From Planctomycetota bacterium (GTDB lineage Bacteria > Planctomycetota > B15-G4): 12,868 bases of DNA. The stretch is taken from the NCBI GenBank assembly GCA_003644265.1, contig QNBX01000133.1, forward strand, positions 1 to 12,868, read 5' to 3'. Position 1 is the stretch's first letter. Each line of letters opens with the position of its first letter. A program made the translations under genes and the position numbers. Of the stretch, positions 6,170 through 12,868 are shown one piece after another. The notes below the pieces were generated by a model, which searched no databases, was not told where the DNA came from, and was given only the letters and a program-made list of their open reading frames with translations.

Positions 6170-7096
6170 GTGACGACCCGAAGAGCGCTGCTCCAGCCCG
6201 CCTGGGCGCTGGCGTGGGTGCTGCTCGCCGTGACCGTCGCCCGCGGCCAGGATCTCGAGCCGCGACGCTGGACGCACATGCCCGTGGGCATGCACGTGTT
6301 CGGGCTCGGCCTGGTCCAGGCGGACGGCGACCTCGCCCTCGACCCGGTGCTGGAGCTCACGGACACGACGATCGAGTCGCGCCTGCAGGCCGCCTCCTAC
6401 GTGTACGCGTTCGGGCTGCTCGGCAAGTCCGCGCGCGTGGACGTGCAGGTGCCCTACCAGCAGGCGCGCTGGAGCGGCAAGCTGAGCGGCAGCAAGGCCC
6501 GAGTGCGACGTTCAGGCTTCGCCGACCCGCGCATCCGCTTCTCGATCAACCTGGTGGGCGCGCCCGCGCTGCAGGGCAAGCAGTACATGGACTACCGCGA
6601 GCAGCACCCGACCAACACCGTGATCGGGGCCGGCGTCGCGATCCGGGTGCCGCTGGGCGAGTACAACGACAAGAAGCTGCTCAACATCGGTCAGAACCGC
6701 TACAGCATCCGCCCGCAGCTGGGTGTGCTGCACACGCGCGGGCCCTGGAGCTACGAGCTGACGGCGTCGACCTTCCTCTTCACCGACAACGACGACTTCT
6801 TCGGGGACACCAAGCGCGAACAGGACCCGCTCCACGCGCTGCAGGTCCACGTCGTGCGCACGCTGTCCAACGGATGGTGGGTCTCCGCGGGCAGCGCCTA
6901 CGGCTGGAGCGGACGCTCCAAGATCAACGGCGTCGACAAGGACGACCGCCGCGGCGACCTGCTCTCCGGAGCGTCGTTCGGGTTCCCCATCGCCAGCAAC
7001 CAAGCGGTCAAGTTCGCCTACATCCGGCGCCGCACGCAGAAGGACGTCGGCGTGGACAGCGACAGCGTGGTGGCGGCCTGGTCGGTGCGCTTCTAG
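6170..7096 (+). CDS. Predicted outer-membrane beta-barrel transporter (Phenol_MetA_deg type)
   Basis: This is a 308-residue protein starting at the GTG at 6170, supported by GGAG five bases upstream and by a signal peptide (TRRALLQ, then ALAWVLLAVTVARGQ). The mature part has alternating amphipathic strands, such as SRLQAASYVYAFGLLGKSARV, VIGAGVAIRVPLGEY, YSIRPQLGVLHTRG, WSYELTASTFLF and WVSAGSAYGWSG. It ends in a C-terminal Phe (VVAAWSVRF), the usual signal of outer-membrane barrels. The order of FADPRIRFSINLVGAPAL, the VPLGEYND segment and NIGQNRYSIRP fits the transporter family named after the meta-pathway of phenol degradation. The transported substrate cannot be inferred. The open frame upstream to 5891 passes through the 25-bp repeats and is rejected. 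A five-codon ORF (6156-6173) overlaps the start as GTGA. Confidence 0.85.
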   Translation: MTTRRALLQPAWALAWVLLAVTVARGQDLEPRRWTHMPVGMHVFGLGLVQADGDLALDPVLELTDTTIESRLQAASYVYAFGLLGKSARVDVQVPYQQARWSGKLSGSKARVRRSGFADPRIRFSINLVGAPALQGKQYMDYREQHPTNTVIGAGVAIRVPLGEYNDKKLLNIGQNRYSIRPQLGVLHTRGPWSYELTASTFLFTDNDDFFGDTKREQDPLHALQVHVVRTLSNGWWVSAGSAYGWSGRSKINGVDKDDRRGDLLSGASFGFPIASNQAVKFAYIRRRTQKDVGVDSDSVVAAWSVRF

Positions 7097-7113
7097 CTAG
7101 AATAGCCGCGCCG

Positions 7114-7128
7114 GCAGGGCACCCCTGC
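7114..7128 (+). terminator. Hairpin after the barrel gene
   Basis: GCAGGG (7114-7119) and CCCTGC (7123-7128) form a 6-bp stem with a 3-base loop, 17 bases after the stop. There is no T-tract. It also lies 28 bases before the next start, so it could equally be in a shared transcript. Confidence 0.35.
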
Positions 7129-7156
7129 GCGCACTCCCCACGACGCGAGCTTCCCC

Positions 7157-7930
7157 ATGATCGGCGCCATCACCGGCGATGTCATCGGCTCTGTGTTCGA
7201 GTTCCACTCGACCAAGAGCAAGGACTTCGAGCTGTTCTCGGAGCGCTCGAGCTTCACCGACGATTCGCTGTTGACGATCGCCGTGGCCGACTGCCTGCTC
7301 ACCGGACGGGACTACGTGGACGCGTTCCACGAGGCCGTGGCCGAGCACCCCCGCCGCGGCTGGGGCGGCAACTTCCGGCGCTGGGCGCGGCGGCGCGACA
7401 CCGAGCCCTACAACAGCTGGGGCAACGGCTCGGCCATGCGCGTCTCCGCCGTGGGCTGGGCCTTTGACGACGCCGAGCAGGTCTTGCGCGAGGCCGAGCG
7501 CAGCGCCGCCGCCACCCACAACCATCCCGAGGGCATCAAGGGCGCCCAGGCCACGGCCCTGGCCGTGCTACGCGCCCGCATGGGTGTCGAGAAGCACGCG
7601 CTGCGCGACGAGCTGACCGAGCGCTTCGGCTACGAGCTCACGCGCACGCTCGACGCCATTCGGCCGGACTACCAGTTCGATGTGTCGTGCCAGGGTTCGG
7701 TGCCCGAGTCGCTGATCTGCGTGTTCGAGGCCGACGACTTCGAGGACGCCATCCGCAACGCCGTCTCGCTCGGCGGAGACGCCGACACCATGGCGGCCAT
7801 CGCCGGCGCCGTGGCCGAGCCGCTCTTCGGCGGCGTACCCGAGGCCCTCTCGCAGCCAGCGCTCTCGCGGCTCACGCCCGAGCTGCTGGCGACGGTCGAG
7901 GCGTTCGTCGAGCGCTTCGGCGGGAGCTGA
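7157..7930 (+). CDS. ADP-ribosylglycohydrolase family protein (DraG-like)
   Basis: This 257-residue cytoplasmic protein belongs to the DraG/ARH family, whose members use two Mg ions to cleave ADP-ribose from proteins or small adducts. The start MIGAITGDVIGSVFE is the family's N-terminal motif. FTDDS (33-37) supplies the first metal ligands, NGSAMR (in SWGNGSAMRVS) is the substrate loop, and GGDADT (206-211) supplies the second aspartate pair and threonine. All key residues are therefore present, and the length suits the short bacterial subfamily. The acceptor (Arg, Ser, nucleic acid or free ADP-ribose derivative) cannot be told. No Shine-Dalgarno sequence is obvious before the ATG. No ADP-ribosyltransferase is seen nearby. 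It converges on hipT with only 19 bases between stop codons. Confidence 0.93.
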   Translation: MIGAITGDVIGSVFEFHSTKSKDFELFSERSSFTDDSLLTIAVADCLLTGRDYVDAFHEAVAEHPRRGWGGNFRRWARRRDTEPYNSWGNGSAMRVSAVGWAFDDAEQVLREAERSAAATHNHPEGIKGAQATALAVLRARMGVEKHALRDELTERFGYELTRTLDAIRPDYQFDVSCQGSVPESLICVFEADDFEDAIRNAVSLGGDADTMAAIAGAVAEPLFGGVPEALSQPALSRLTPELLATVEAFVERFGGS

Positions 7931-7940
7931 CGCCGCGCGC

Positions 7941-7964
7941 GGGGCCGCCCTACAGCGCGGCCCC
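7941..7964. terminator. Bidirectional hairpin between the ADP-ribosylglycohydrolase gene and hipT
   Basis: GGGGCCGC (7941-7948) and GCGGCCCC (7957-7964) form a perfect 8-bp stem with an 8-base loop, located where the two convergent genes end. Its right arm lies within the last codons of hipT, and the hipT stop is in the loop. No T-tract follows on either side. Confidence 0.5.
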
Positions 7965-8863
7965 ACGCTGGGCCAACAGCTCCGCATACTCCGCGCGCAT
8001 GGGCTCGGGCAGCGGCGACGCCTGCACCAGCGCGACCGCGGCGCCCATGCGCTCGCGGAGCTCGCCGCGAACACGCCGCGCCGCCTTCAGCCCGATGCCG
8101 AAACGCTCGGCGAGCTGATCCCAGGTCTCGGCCTTCAGGTTGTCCTGCTTGCCGCAGACCGGCATGGCCAATGGGTCGCCCGGGATCACGAGCCGCGTGT
8201 TGAGCTGGTCGTAGGCCGGCGACAGGCTCCAGCGTCCCTGCGTGTCGCACAGCAGCGCGAGGTTCTTGAGGTGCAGGTCCCCGTTGCCGACCCACCAGGT
8301 AAACACGAACTGCCGATAGAGTCGCAGCAGCTCGACGAGCGGTTCGCTGGCGTAGCGCCGCAGGTGCCTGGCGCAGCTCTCGGCCGAGCCGTCGTACTTG
8401 CCTCCGGGAGGCAGCTGCGAGAGCTGGCAGAAGTCCTCCATGCCGAACTTGGTCCCGTCGTCCAGACGATCGAAGCGTCGCACAACGTAAGCCCAGGTGC
8501 CGCCCGAGAGCTCGACCAGGGCCGCCGGAGGGACGGAGAGCCCGGCGAGAGCCGCGAGCCGCTGCGTCACCCACTCATTCTCGGGCAGGTGAGGGAATGT
8601 GTCCGCTTGCGGCTTGAGCAGGTGGCAACTCTGGCCCACTGCGATCTGCAACGTCGTCCGGCTCTCGTTGAGCTGAACGCTCAGCTTCTTCTGCACTCCC
8701 GACACCGACACGCGACCCACCATCGCGAGCGCGAGCGTGTGCAGCCGCGCGATGTCGACATCGATCGAGGGCAGCGTCTTTACACCGAACAGCGTGAGCA
8801 GGCAGCGCTCGTGGTAACGCTGCTCGCCGCCCTCGAGCGGTTGCGCGCAGGAGAGGCAGAGCA

Positions 8864-8864
<1 letters not shown>
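7950..8864 (-). CDS. hipT: HipT-type toxin kinase of a HipBST module
   Basis: This 304-residue HipA-like serine kinase is much shorter than HipA (about 440) because the N-subdomain is a separate gene. In order: a possible zinc knuckle C3-x2-C6...H18-x2-C21; the Gly-rich loop S53-V54-S55-G56-V57-Q58; HLLKP with Lys84 for ATP; the ENE segment near 95-97; RRFDR; the catalytic loop GNGDLHLKN with Asp196 and Asn201; and LSPAYD with metal-binding Asp219. All kinase residues are intact. In E. coli O127 HipT the matching loop is S-I-S, with serines that are autophosphorylated, and the target is tryptophanyl-tRNA synthetase; the target here is unknown. The ATG at 8864 follows GGGGA by seven bases and shares one base with the hipS stop; a GTG at 8867 is the alternative. 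It is the last gene of the operon. Confidence 0.9.
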
Positions 8865-9300
<436 letters not shown>

Positions 9301-9304
<4 letters not shown>

Positions 9305-9561
9305 GGCTCTTGCTCACGTTGCATGTCCACCGGCCCGAGACGCTTGCCGAAAGCGCCGAGCACCCGGTTGACCGCGTCCATGCGGAGAGTCGGCTTGTCG
9401 TTCTCGAGGTCGGAGATGAAGCGCACACCCGTACCGACGAGCTCGGCGAGTTGACGTTGCGTCAGGCCGGCCGCCTTGCGCCGCGCGCGCACGAACCGGC
9501 CAACTGGTTCCCGATCGGGAACAGAGTTGCCCTGGAGATGAGAACCGTGTGTGGATGTCAT
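9301..9561 (-). CDS. hipB: HipB-type XRE-family HTH regulator
   Basis: This 86-residue protein is almost entirely one XRE/Cro-type helix-turn-helix domain. VGRFVRARRKAAGLTQRQLA is helices 1-2, ELVGTGVRFISDLENDKPT the recognition region, and LRMDAVNRVLGAFGKRL the last helix, a sequence typical of HipB antitoxin-type regulators. In HipBST systems HipB binds the operator and joins the HipS-HipT complex, while HipS is the main antitoxin. The ATG at 9561 gives a 20-residue N-terminal arm before the domain; that arm's codons contain operator O3. The leader would be only some 14 bases if the promoter at 9582-9610 is used, and no strong Shine-Dalgarno sequence is seen. The stop overlaps the hipS start by four bases. 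Confidence 0.92.
9507..9522. promoter_or_regulatory. Operator O3, inside hipB
   Basis: GTTCCCGATCGGGAAC is a perfect 16-bp palindrome in codons 14-18 of hipB, encoding V-P-D-R-E. It shares its TTCCCG/CGGGAA arms with the two upstream palindromes and is centred 61 bp from O2. It is a likely HipB dimer site. Confidence 0.8.
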
Positions 9562-9567
9562 AGTCTT

Positions 9568-9583
9568 ATTCCCGATCGGGAAT
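9568..9583. promoter_or_regulatory. Operator O2, over the hipB transcription start
   Basis: ATTCCCGATCGGGAAT is a perfect 16-bp palindrome 7 bases before the hipB ATG. It overlaps the edge of the predicted -10 box and covers the expected start of transcription, so repressor binding here would block the promoter. Confidence 0.85.
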
Positions 9584-9610
9584 CATCGGCACGCGAAGAC
9601 TCGAAGTCAA
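9582..9610 (-). promoter_or_regulatory. hipBST promoter
   Basis: On the minus strand TTGACT (9605-9610) and GATGAT (9582-9587) are separated by exactly 17 bp, a good sigma-70 arrangement. An AT-rich patch (AACAATTAAT, 9621-9630) lies where an UP element would be. Operators O1 and O2 flank the promoter. Confidence 0.65.
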
Positions 9611-9628
9611 GCTGAGACGGATTAATTG

Positions 9629-9642
9629 TTCCCGAACGGGAA
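9629..9642. promoter_or_regulatory. Operator O1, upstream of the hipBST promoter
   Basis: TTCCCGAACGGGAA has the same six-base arms as O2 and O3 with a different two-base centre (AA instead of AT). Its centre is 60 bp from that of O2. It lies upstream of the -35 box, next to an AT-rich patch. Confidence 0.78.
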
Positions 9643-9687
9643 GAAACCGCAAGGCAGACCGCTGGATTCGGCCCGCCGGCCAGCCCC

Positions 9688-12600
9688 TCAGCCCTGCCAC
9701 ACGAGCTTCAGCTCCAGGTGCTCGCGGCCCTCCACGCTGACCAGCGTGCCGCGCTCGGGGTCCCGTTGGCTCTGCCCCTCGCCAGGCGGCTGGATGGCTA
9801 CGCGGTAGCTGCCCGGCGCCAGAGCCTCGATCAGGAACTCCCCGGCGCGGGTCCGCACGGCGGGGCGTGGCCGCGGCTCTCCGACGGCCCAGACACGCAC
9901 GCGGTATCCGTCGCGGACGGGCGAGCCGTCAGGCGTGGTGACCAGCCCGTGCATGCGGGCTCCCTTGGACAGGTGCAGCGTCACGGCGTGGGTCCGATCC
10001 TGCGCGAGGATCACGGGCGGCGCGGAGTCCAGCAGCCAGCGCGCCCCGCCCGGGCCGTCGAGCTCGACCTGGTAGCGCCCCGCGTCCAGGTACGCAAAGC
10101 GAAACGCCCCGGAGGCATCGCTGATCGCGCTGCCCACCAGACGCCGGTCGGAGGAGGTCTCCCAGAGCACCACGCCCACGCGCTCCGCAAGCGATTGCTG
10201 CCCCTCCACTGCCAGTCGCTCGCCCAGCGCTTGCTGGCCCCCTGGCGGGTGCTGACCGTCCGGCGCCCGCTCAGCCTCCAGCTCGATCACACCGCGGATC
10301 ACCGAGCTGCCCAGCTGGATGTCAAACTCGGCACCGCGCTGGGCGTCCACCTCGACGCTGAGCTCCCGCGGGGTCATCGTGTCGTTCGCCGCGATGCTCA
10401 GCGTGACCGGGCCGTGCGCCGTCACGGGCAGGACGTAGCGCCCGTCGGCATCGCTCAGCACCGTGGGTCCGTAGGGCACCTCACGCAGCTGAGCGCCTGC
10501 GACCGGCTGGCCGTGGGAGCTCACTCGCCCCGTGACCACGGCCGCGATGGTGAGCTTGAGCAGACGGCGCTCACCGGGCGTGACGTTGACGGTCAAGGGA
10601 GGATTGCTACCCGCCACGATCACGTGGCCGCCGGGGCGCAGCTGATTCAACTCGACGCGCCCCTCGCTGTCGCTGCGCTGGAACGACTCGCGCAGCATGT
10701 GCAGCTCCTGGCTGGGCAAGTCGGGCTGCCAGGTCTCGACGGCGTACACCGCGACGTCGCAGTCGGCCAGCCGGGCGCCGGTGAGGTCCAGCAGGGTGAG
10801 GATGACTCTGGCCGTGTCCACGATCACCAGCTGCACATCCTCGCGACGCTGTGCGTGCGTGACCTCGACAACGAGTTGGCGGTCCTGGGCGATGCGGGCC
10901 TCGCGGTAGTCGACCGAGAGCGAGAAGAGCCCCGCGGGCAGACCCTCGAAACGGAAGCCGCCGCCCGCACCGGAGCGCAGGGTCCGCGCTGGCAGGATGA
11001 CAGAGCGCAAATGGGCGCGCAGGGTGATGGCCAAGCCGGGCCGCGGCGAACCCTCCGGCGTCTCGACCACGCCGGCGATGTGCGCGCCGGGGGCCAGCAG
11101 GAGCTCCGTGGCGACCTGCGTATCCGGCTGCAGGCCGGGCAGCTCGATGATCGTGCTGGCGCGCCCAGCCGCGTGCACCAGGAGCCGCGTGCCGAGTGGA
11201 CCGGCGCCGACGACAACGAACTCATGCGGCGCCGACCCGGCGTGAACCGGCAGGGCCGTGTCCTGGTTGGTTCCAGTCAAGCGCTGCGCCTGGACGATCG
11301 CGCCACTCACCGGCGCACCGTCCTCCTCGCGCACCATGCTCACCACCAGGCGCGCGGCGGGCTGCAAGCGCAGCTCCAAATCGTGCCGGCCCGACAACAC
11401 GTCGCGCTGGCGCACGGGCTCCCAGCCCAGGCCGCGGGCGTAGAGCGTCAGGTTGCCGGGCGGCAGGCCATCCAGGGCGAAGCGTCCCTCTGCGTCCGTG
11501 CGCCCCATGACAAAGTGAGCCCGTGGGTTCTCGCGGTCGAGCTCCACAGGTAGCCGGTCGTGCTCGTCCGTGAGCGACATGCCTATGCAGCCCCGACCGG
11601 CCGTGTCGATCTCCCGCGCGGTGGCGAGCAACTCGATGCCGGTAAGTGCCGCGCCCTCGTTGGACACGACGCGCCCCGACACCTGACCGCCGGGCGCCAG
11701 ACGCAGAATGCAAGGCTCACTCGCGCGGCCCGCCGCCGCGTGGACGACGCTCGTGGCGCGGCCACGCACGAAGCCGGCGGCGCGGGCCCAGAGGCGGACG
11801 TTCGCAGGCCACACGCCCGTCAGTCGGAAGCTGCCGTCCGTGTCCGTCACGGTCTCGTGCAGCTCGGGCAGCAGCGCGCGCACGGCACGATCCACGCGCA
11901 GGTCGAGCGGCGCGTCTCCCAGCTGGGATTTCAGCCAGATCAACGACGCGATGCCGACGCGCGCGCCGGCCAGCCCTGCCCCACGCTGATCGACCACCCG
12001 CCCTACGACGATGGCCTCTCGCTCCAGTCGGACCACGCCCAGCTCCTGTGCGCTGGCGGGCGGAACGTCCAGCCGTCGCGTCAAGCTGGCAAAGCCCGGC
12101 GCCGCCACGACGAGCACGGGCTCGGGCAGACCGAACGCAGACTCACCCAGCACCATCGGCATGGGCAGCTGCGGCGCGGTGAGTACGAAGCGGCCCTCCG
12201 CGTCGGTGTGGGCCTGGGGCATGGAAGCCAGGGAGATCTGCGGCATGACCCGGGGCCCCTCCATTCCCATGCCGATATAGGCCGCATAGGGCTGCGGCGT
12301 CAGGCCCACGGCGGCACGCGTGCGACCGTTGGGGATGATCCAGACGCGCGCGTCCGCGATGGGCGCCCCCTCCGTGTCGCGCAGCTCGCCGCTCCAGGTC
12401 ACGCTCGGCAGGCCGAGGGCCTCCCAGTCGGGCGCGCCGGCGGGCGCGGGACCGGGAACGCCAACGAACGCCTCAGCCGGAGCAAGGCTCCACCCCGGCG
12501 GCTGGGTCGGCGGCACGAACGCGGGCCACTCGAACAACGGCACGGCGGCATCTGGACCTGACGTCGCCTCGGCGGCGCCAGGCCCAGACGCAGGCCTCGT

Positions 12601-12693
12601 CTCCGGCCTCGTCTCCGACCTGGGCCACAGCGCCCAGGTCGCCACCGCCACCAGCGTCGCCACAGCGGCCCATCTGACGAGGGTCCTGCTCAT
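9688..12693 (-). CDS. Membrane-anchored protein with nine carboxypeptidase-regulatory-like domains
   Basis: This is a 1001-residue protein. One N-terminal membrane segment (about 7-23, WAAVATLVAVATWALW) is followed by a Pro/Ala-rich linker to about 98. Then come nine CarboxypepD_reg-like beta-sandwich domains, starting near residues 99, 228, 336, 450, 538, 628, 718, 796 and 911. Each begins with a strand such as VVGRVVDQRG or QVSGRVVSNEG and most carry D-A-E/D-G-R/S-F...L-PG-x-Y/L motifs. No protease, kinase or ligand-binding catalytic motif was seen, so a structural or binding role in the periplasm or envelope is most likely. GGGAG six bases before the ATG supports the start. The eighth domain contains a Gln/Gly-rich insert with a 36-bp internal duplication. 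The gene lies upstream of hipB on the same strand, but that operon has its own promoter. Such proteins are abundant in planctomycetes. Confidence 0.88.
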   Translation of the reverse strand: MSRTLVRWAAVATLVAVATWALWPRSETRPETRPASGPGAAEATSGPDAAVPLFEWPAFVPPTQPPGWSLAPAEAFVGVPGPAPAGAPDWEALGLPSVTWSGELRDTEGAPIADARVWIIPNGRTRAAVGLTPQPYAAYIGMGMEGPRVMPQISLASMPQAHTDAEGRFVLTAPQLPMPMVLGESAFGLPEPVLVVAAPGFASLTRRLDVPPASAQELGVVRLEREAIVVGRVVDQRGAGLAGARVGIASLIWLKSQLGDAPLDLRVDRAVRALLPELHETVTDTDGSFRLTGVWPANVRLWARAAGFVRGRATSVVHAAAGRASEPCILRLAPGGQVSGRVVSNEGAALTGIELLATAREIDTAGRGCIGMSLTDEHDRLPVELDRENPRAHFVMGRTDAEGRFALDGLPPGNLTLYARGLGWEPVRQRDVLSGRHDLELRLQPAARLVVSMVREEDGAPVSGAIVQAQRLTGTNQDTALPVHAGSAPHEFVVVGAGPLGTRLLVHAAGRASTIIELPGLQPDTQVATELLLAPGAHIAGVVETPEGSPRPGLAITLRAHLRSVILPARTLRSGAGGGFRFEGLPAGLFSLSVDYREARIAQDRQLVVEVTHAQRREDVQLVIVDTARVILTLLDLTGARLADCDVAVYAVETWQPDLPSQELHMLRESFQRSDSEGRVELNQLRPGGHVIVAGSNPPLTVNVTPGERRLLKLTIAAVVTGRVSSHGQPVAGAQLREVPYGPTVLSDADGRYVLPVTAHGPVTLSIAANDTMTPRELSVEVDAQRGAEFDIQLGSSVIRGVIELEAERAPDGQHPPGGQQALGERLAVEGQQSLAERVGVVLWETSSDRRLVGSAISDASGAFRFAYLDAGRYQVELDGPGGARWLLDSAPPVILAQDRTHAVTLHLSKGARMHGLVTTPDGSPVRDGYRVRVWAVGEPRPRPAVRTRAGEFLIEALAPGSYRVAIQPPGEGQSQRDPERGTLVSVEGREHLELKLVWQG
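10181..10252 (-). repeat. Imperfect 36-bp duplication within the regulatory-like-domain gene
   Basis: CGCTCCGCAAGCGATTGCTG (10181-10200) recurs as CGCTCGCCCAGCGCTTGCTG (10217-10236), 36 bp apart. It encodes the related peptides GQQALGERLAVE and GQQSLAERVGVV, an in-frame 12-residue duplication. Confidence 0.6.
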
Positions 12694-12811
12694 GCCGCGC
12701 TCCCGCGAGTCATCCCACGATAGGCCAAGCCCACGAGCGTGTCACCCTCAACGTTGCATACTTCGCCGTTGATCAGCCGGGTCGTGCGCAGGGCTGACCT
12801 GCCGTGCGCGA

Positions 12812-12868
12812 TTACGCAGCGCTGTCGAGTCGCCCGAGCAGCTTGAGCATGTCGTCCTGGACCCTGCG
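12812..12868 (-). CDS. C-terminal end of an unidentified gene (5' end outside window)
   Basis: The last 18 codons of a minus-strand gene are visible, ending in TAA: the product ends DDMLKLLGRLDSAA. Almost all codons end in G or C, matching genuine genes in the window. The fragment is too short to identify. It lies 118 bases upstream of the regulatory-like-domain gene and might share a transcript with it. An alternative reading frame here is discussed among the rejected items. Confidence 0.45.
   Translation of the reverse strand, partial: RRVQDDMLKLLGRLDSAA

Noticed and set aside
7157..7930. The ADP-ribosylglycohydrolase as the antitoxin of a DarT-type system
   Set aside because: No ADP-ribosyltransferase is nearby, the fold is DraG-type rather than a DarG macrodomain, and the gene converges on hipT rather than sharing its operon.
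9718..11553. A 611-codon open frame antisense to the regulatory-like-domain gene
   Set aside because: Composition is Arg/Gly/His-rich without domains, whereas the minus-strand reading shows nine repeated domains.
12691..12811. An open minus-strand frame (text LINGEVCNVEGDTLVGLAYRG) whose stop overlaps the ATG at 12693 as ATGA
   Set aside because: It has no good start, and third positions farther right in this frame are AT-rich while another frame there shows the native G/C pattern and a stop at 12812. It might be the remnant of a frameshifted C-terminus, but this cannot be supported here.

Overview
The window is GC-rich (roughly two thirds or more G+C) and strongly bacterial. Two large surface or envelope proteins point to the Planctomycetota. 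One is a propeller-type repeat protein whose C-terminal module (FAGGTL...SNALRG) I associate with planctomycete secreted proteins. The other is a 1001-residue membrane-anchored protein built from carboxypeptidase-regulatory-like domains. This placement is an inference; there is no rRNA or other marker gene here.

Left part (1-2981, + strand). The window opens inside a gene fusing an S41 peptidase domain to a GNAT acetyltransferase domain. Next come a short WD40-like remnant, then a one-base-overlapping pair encoding DUF6883 and DUF4926 proteins, whose codon use is less GC-biased than that of their neighbours. An unrecognised 107-residue ORF and a group I truncated haemoglobin follow.

Middle (3064-7930). 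A secreted protein of about 901 residues with some 14 propeller-like repeats runs on the minus strand. It is divergent from a predicted outer-membrane beta-barrel (Phenol_MetA_deg-type transporter) on the plus strand. The 400-base region between them carries five tandem copies of a 25-bp unit. A small ADP-ribosylglycohydrolase lies downstream of the barrel gene and converges on the next operon, with a shared hairpin between them.

Right part (7941-12868, - strand). The most coherent system is a tripartite toxin-antitoxin operon of HipBST type: hipB (HTH regulator), hipS (free HipA N-subdomain) and hipT (short HipA-like kinase with an S-V-S Gly-rich loop). Its genes overlap by 1 to 4 bases. It has a recognisable promoter and three nearly identical TTCCCG-NN-CGGGAA palindromes spaced 60-61 bp apart, one of them inside hipB. 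HipS carries an unusual acidic repeat tail encoded by a 12-bp tandem repeat. Upstream on the same strand are the 1001-residue regulatory-like-domain protein and the last 18 codons of another gene.

No tRNA, rRNA, CRISPR array, insertion sequence or integrase was seen.
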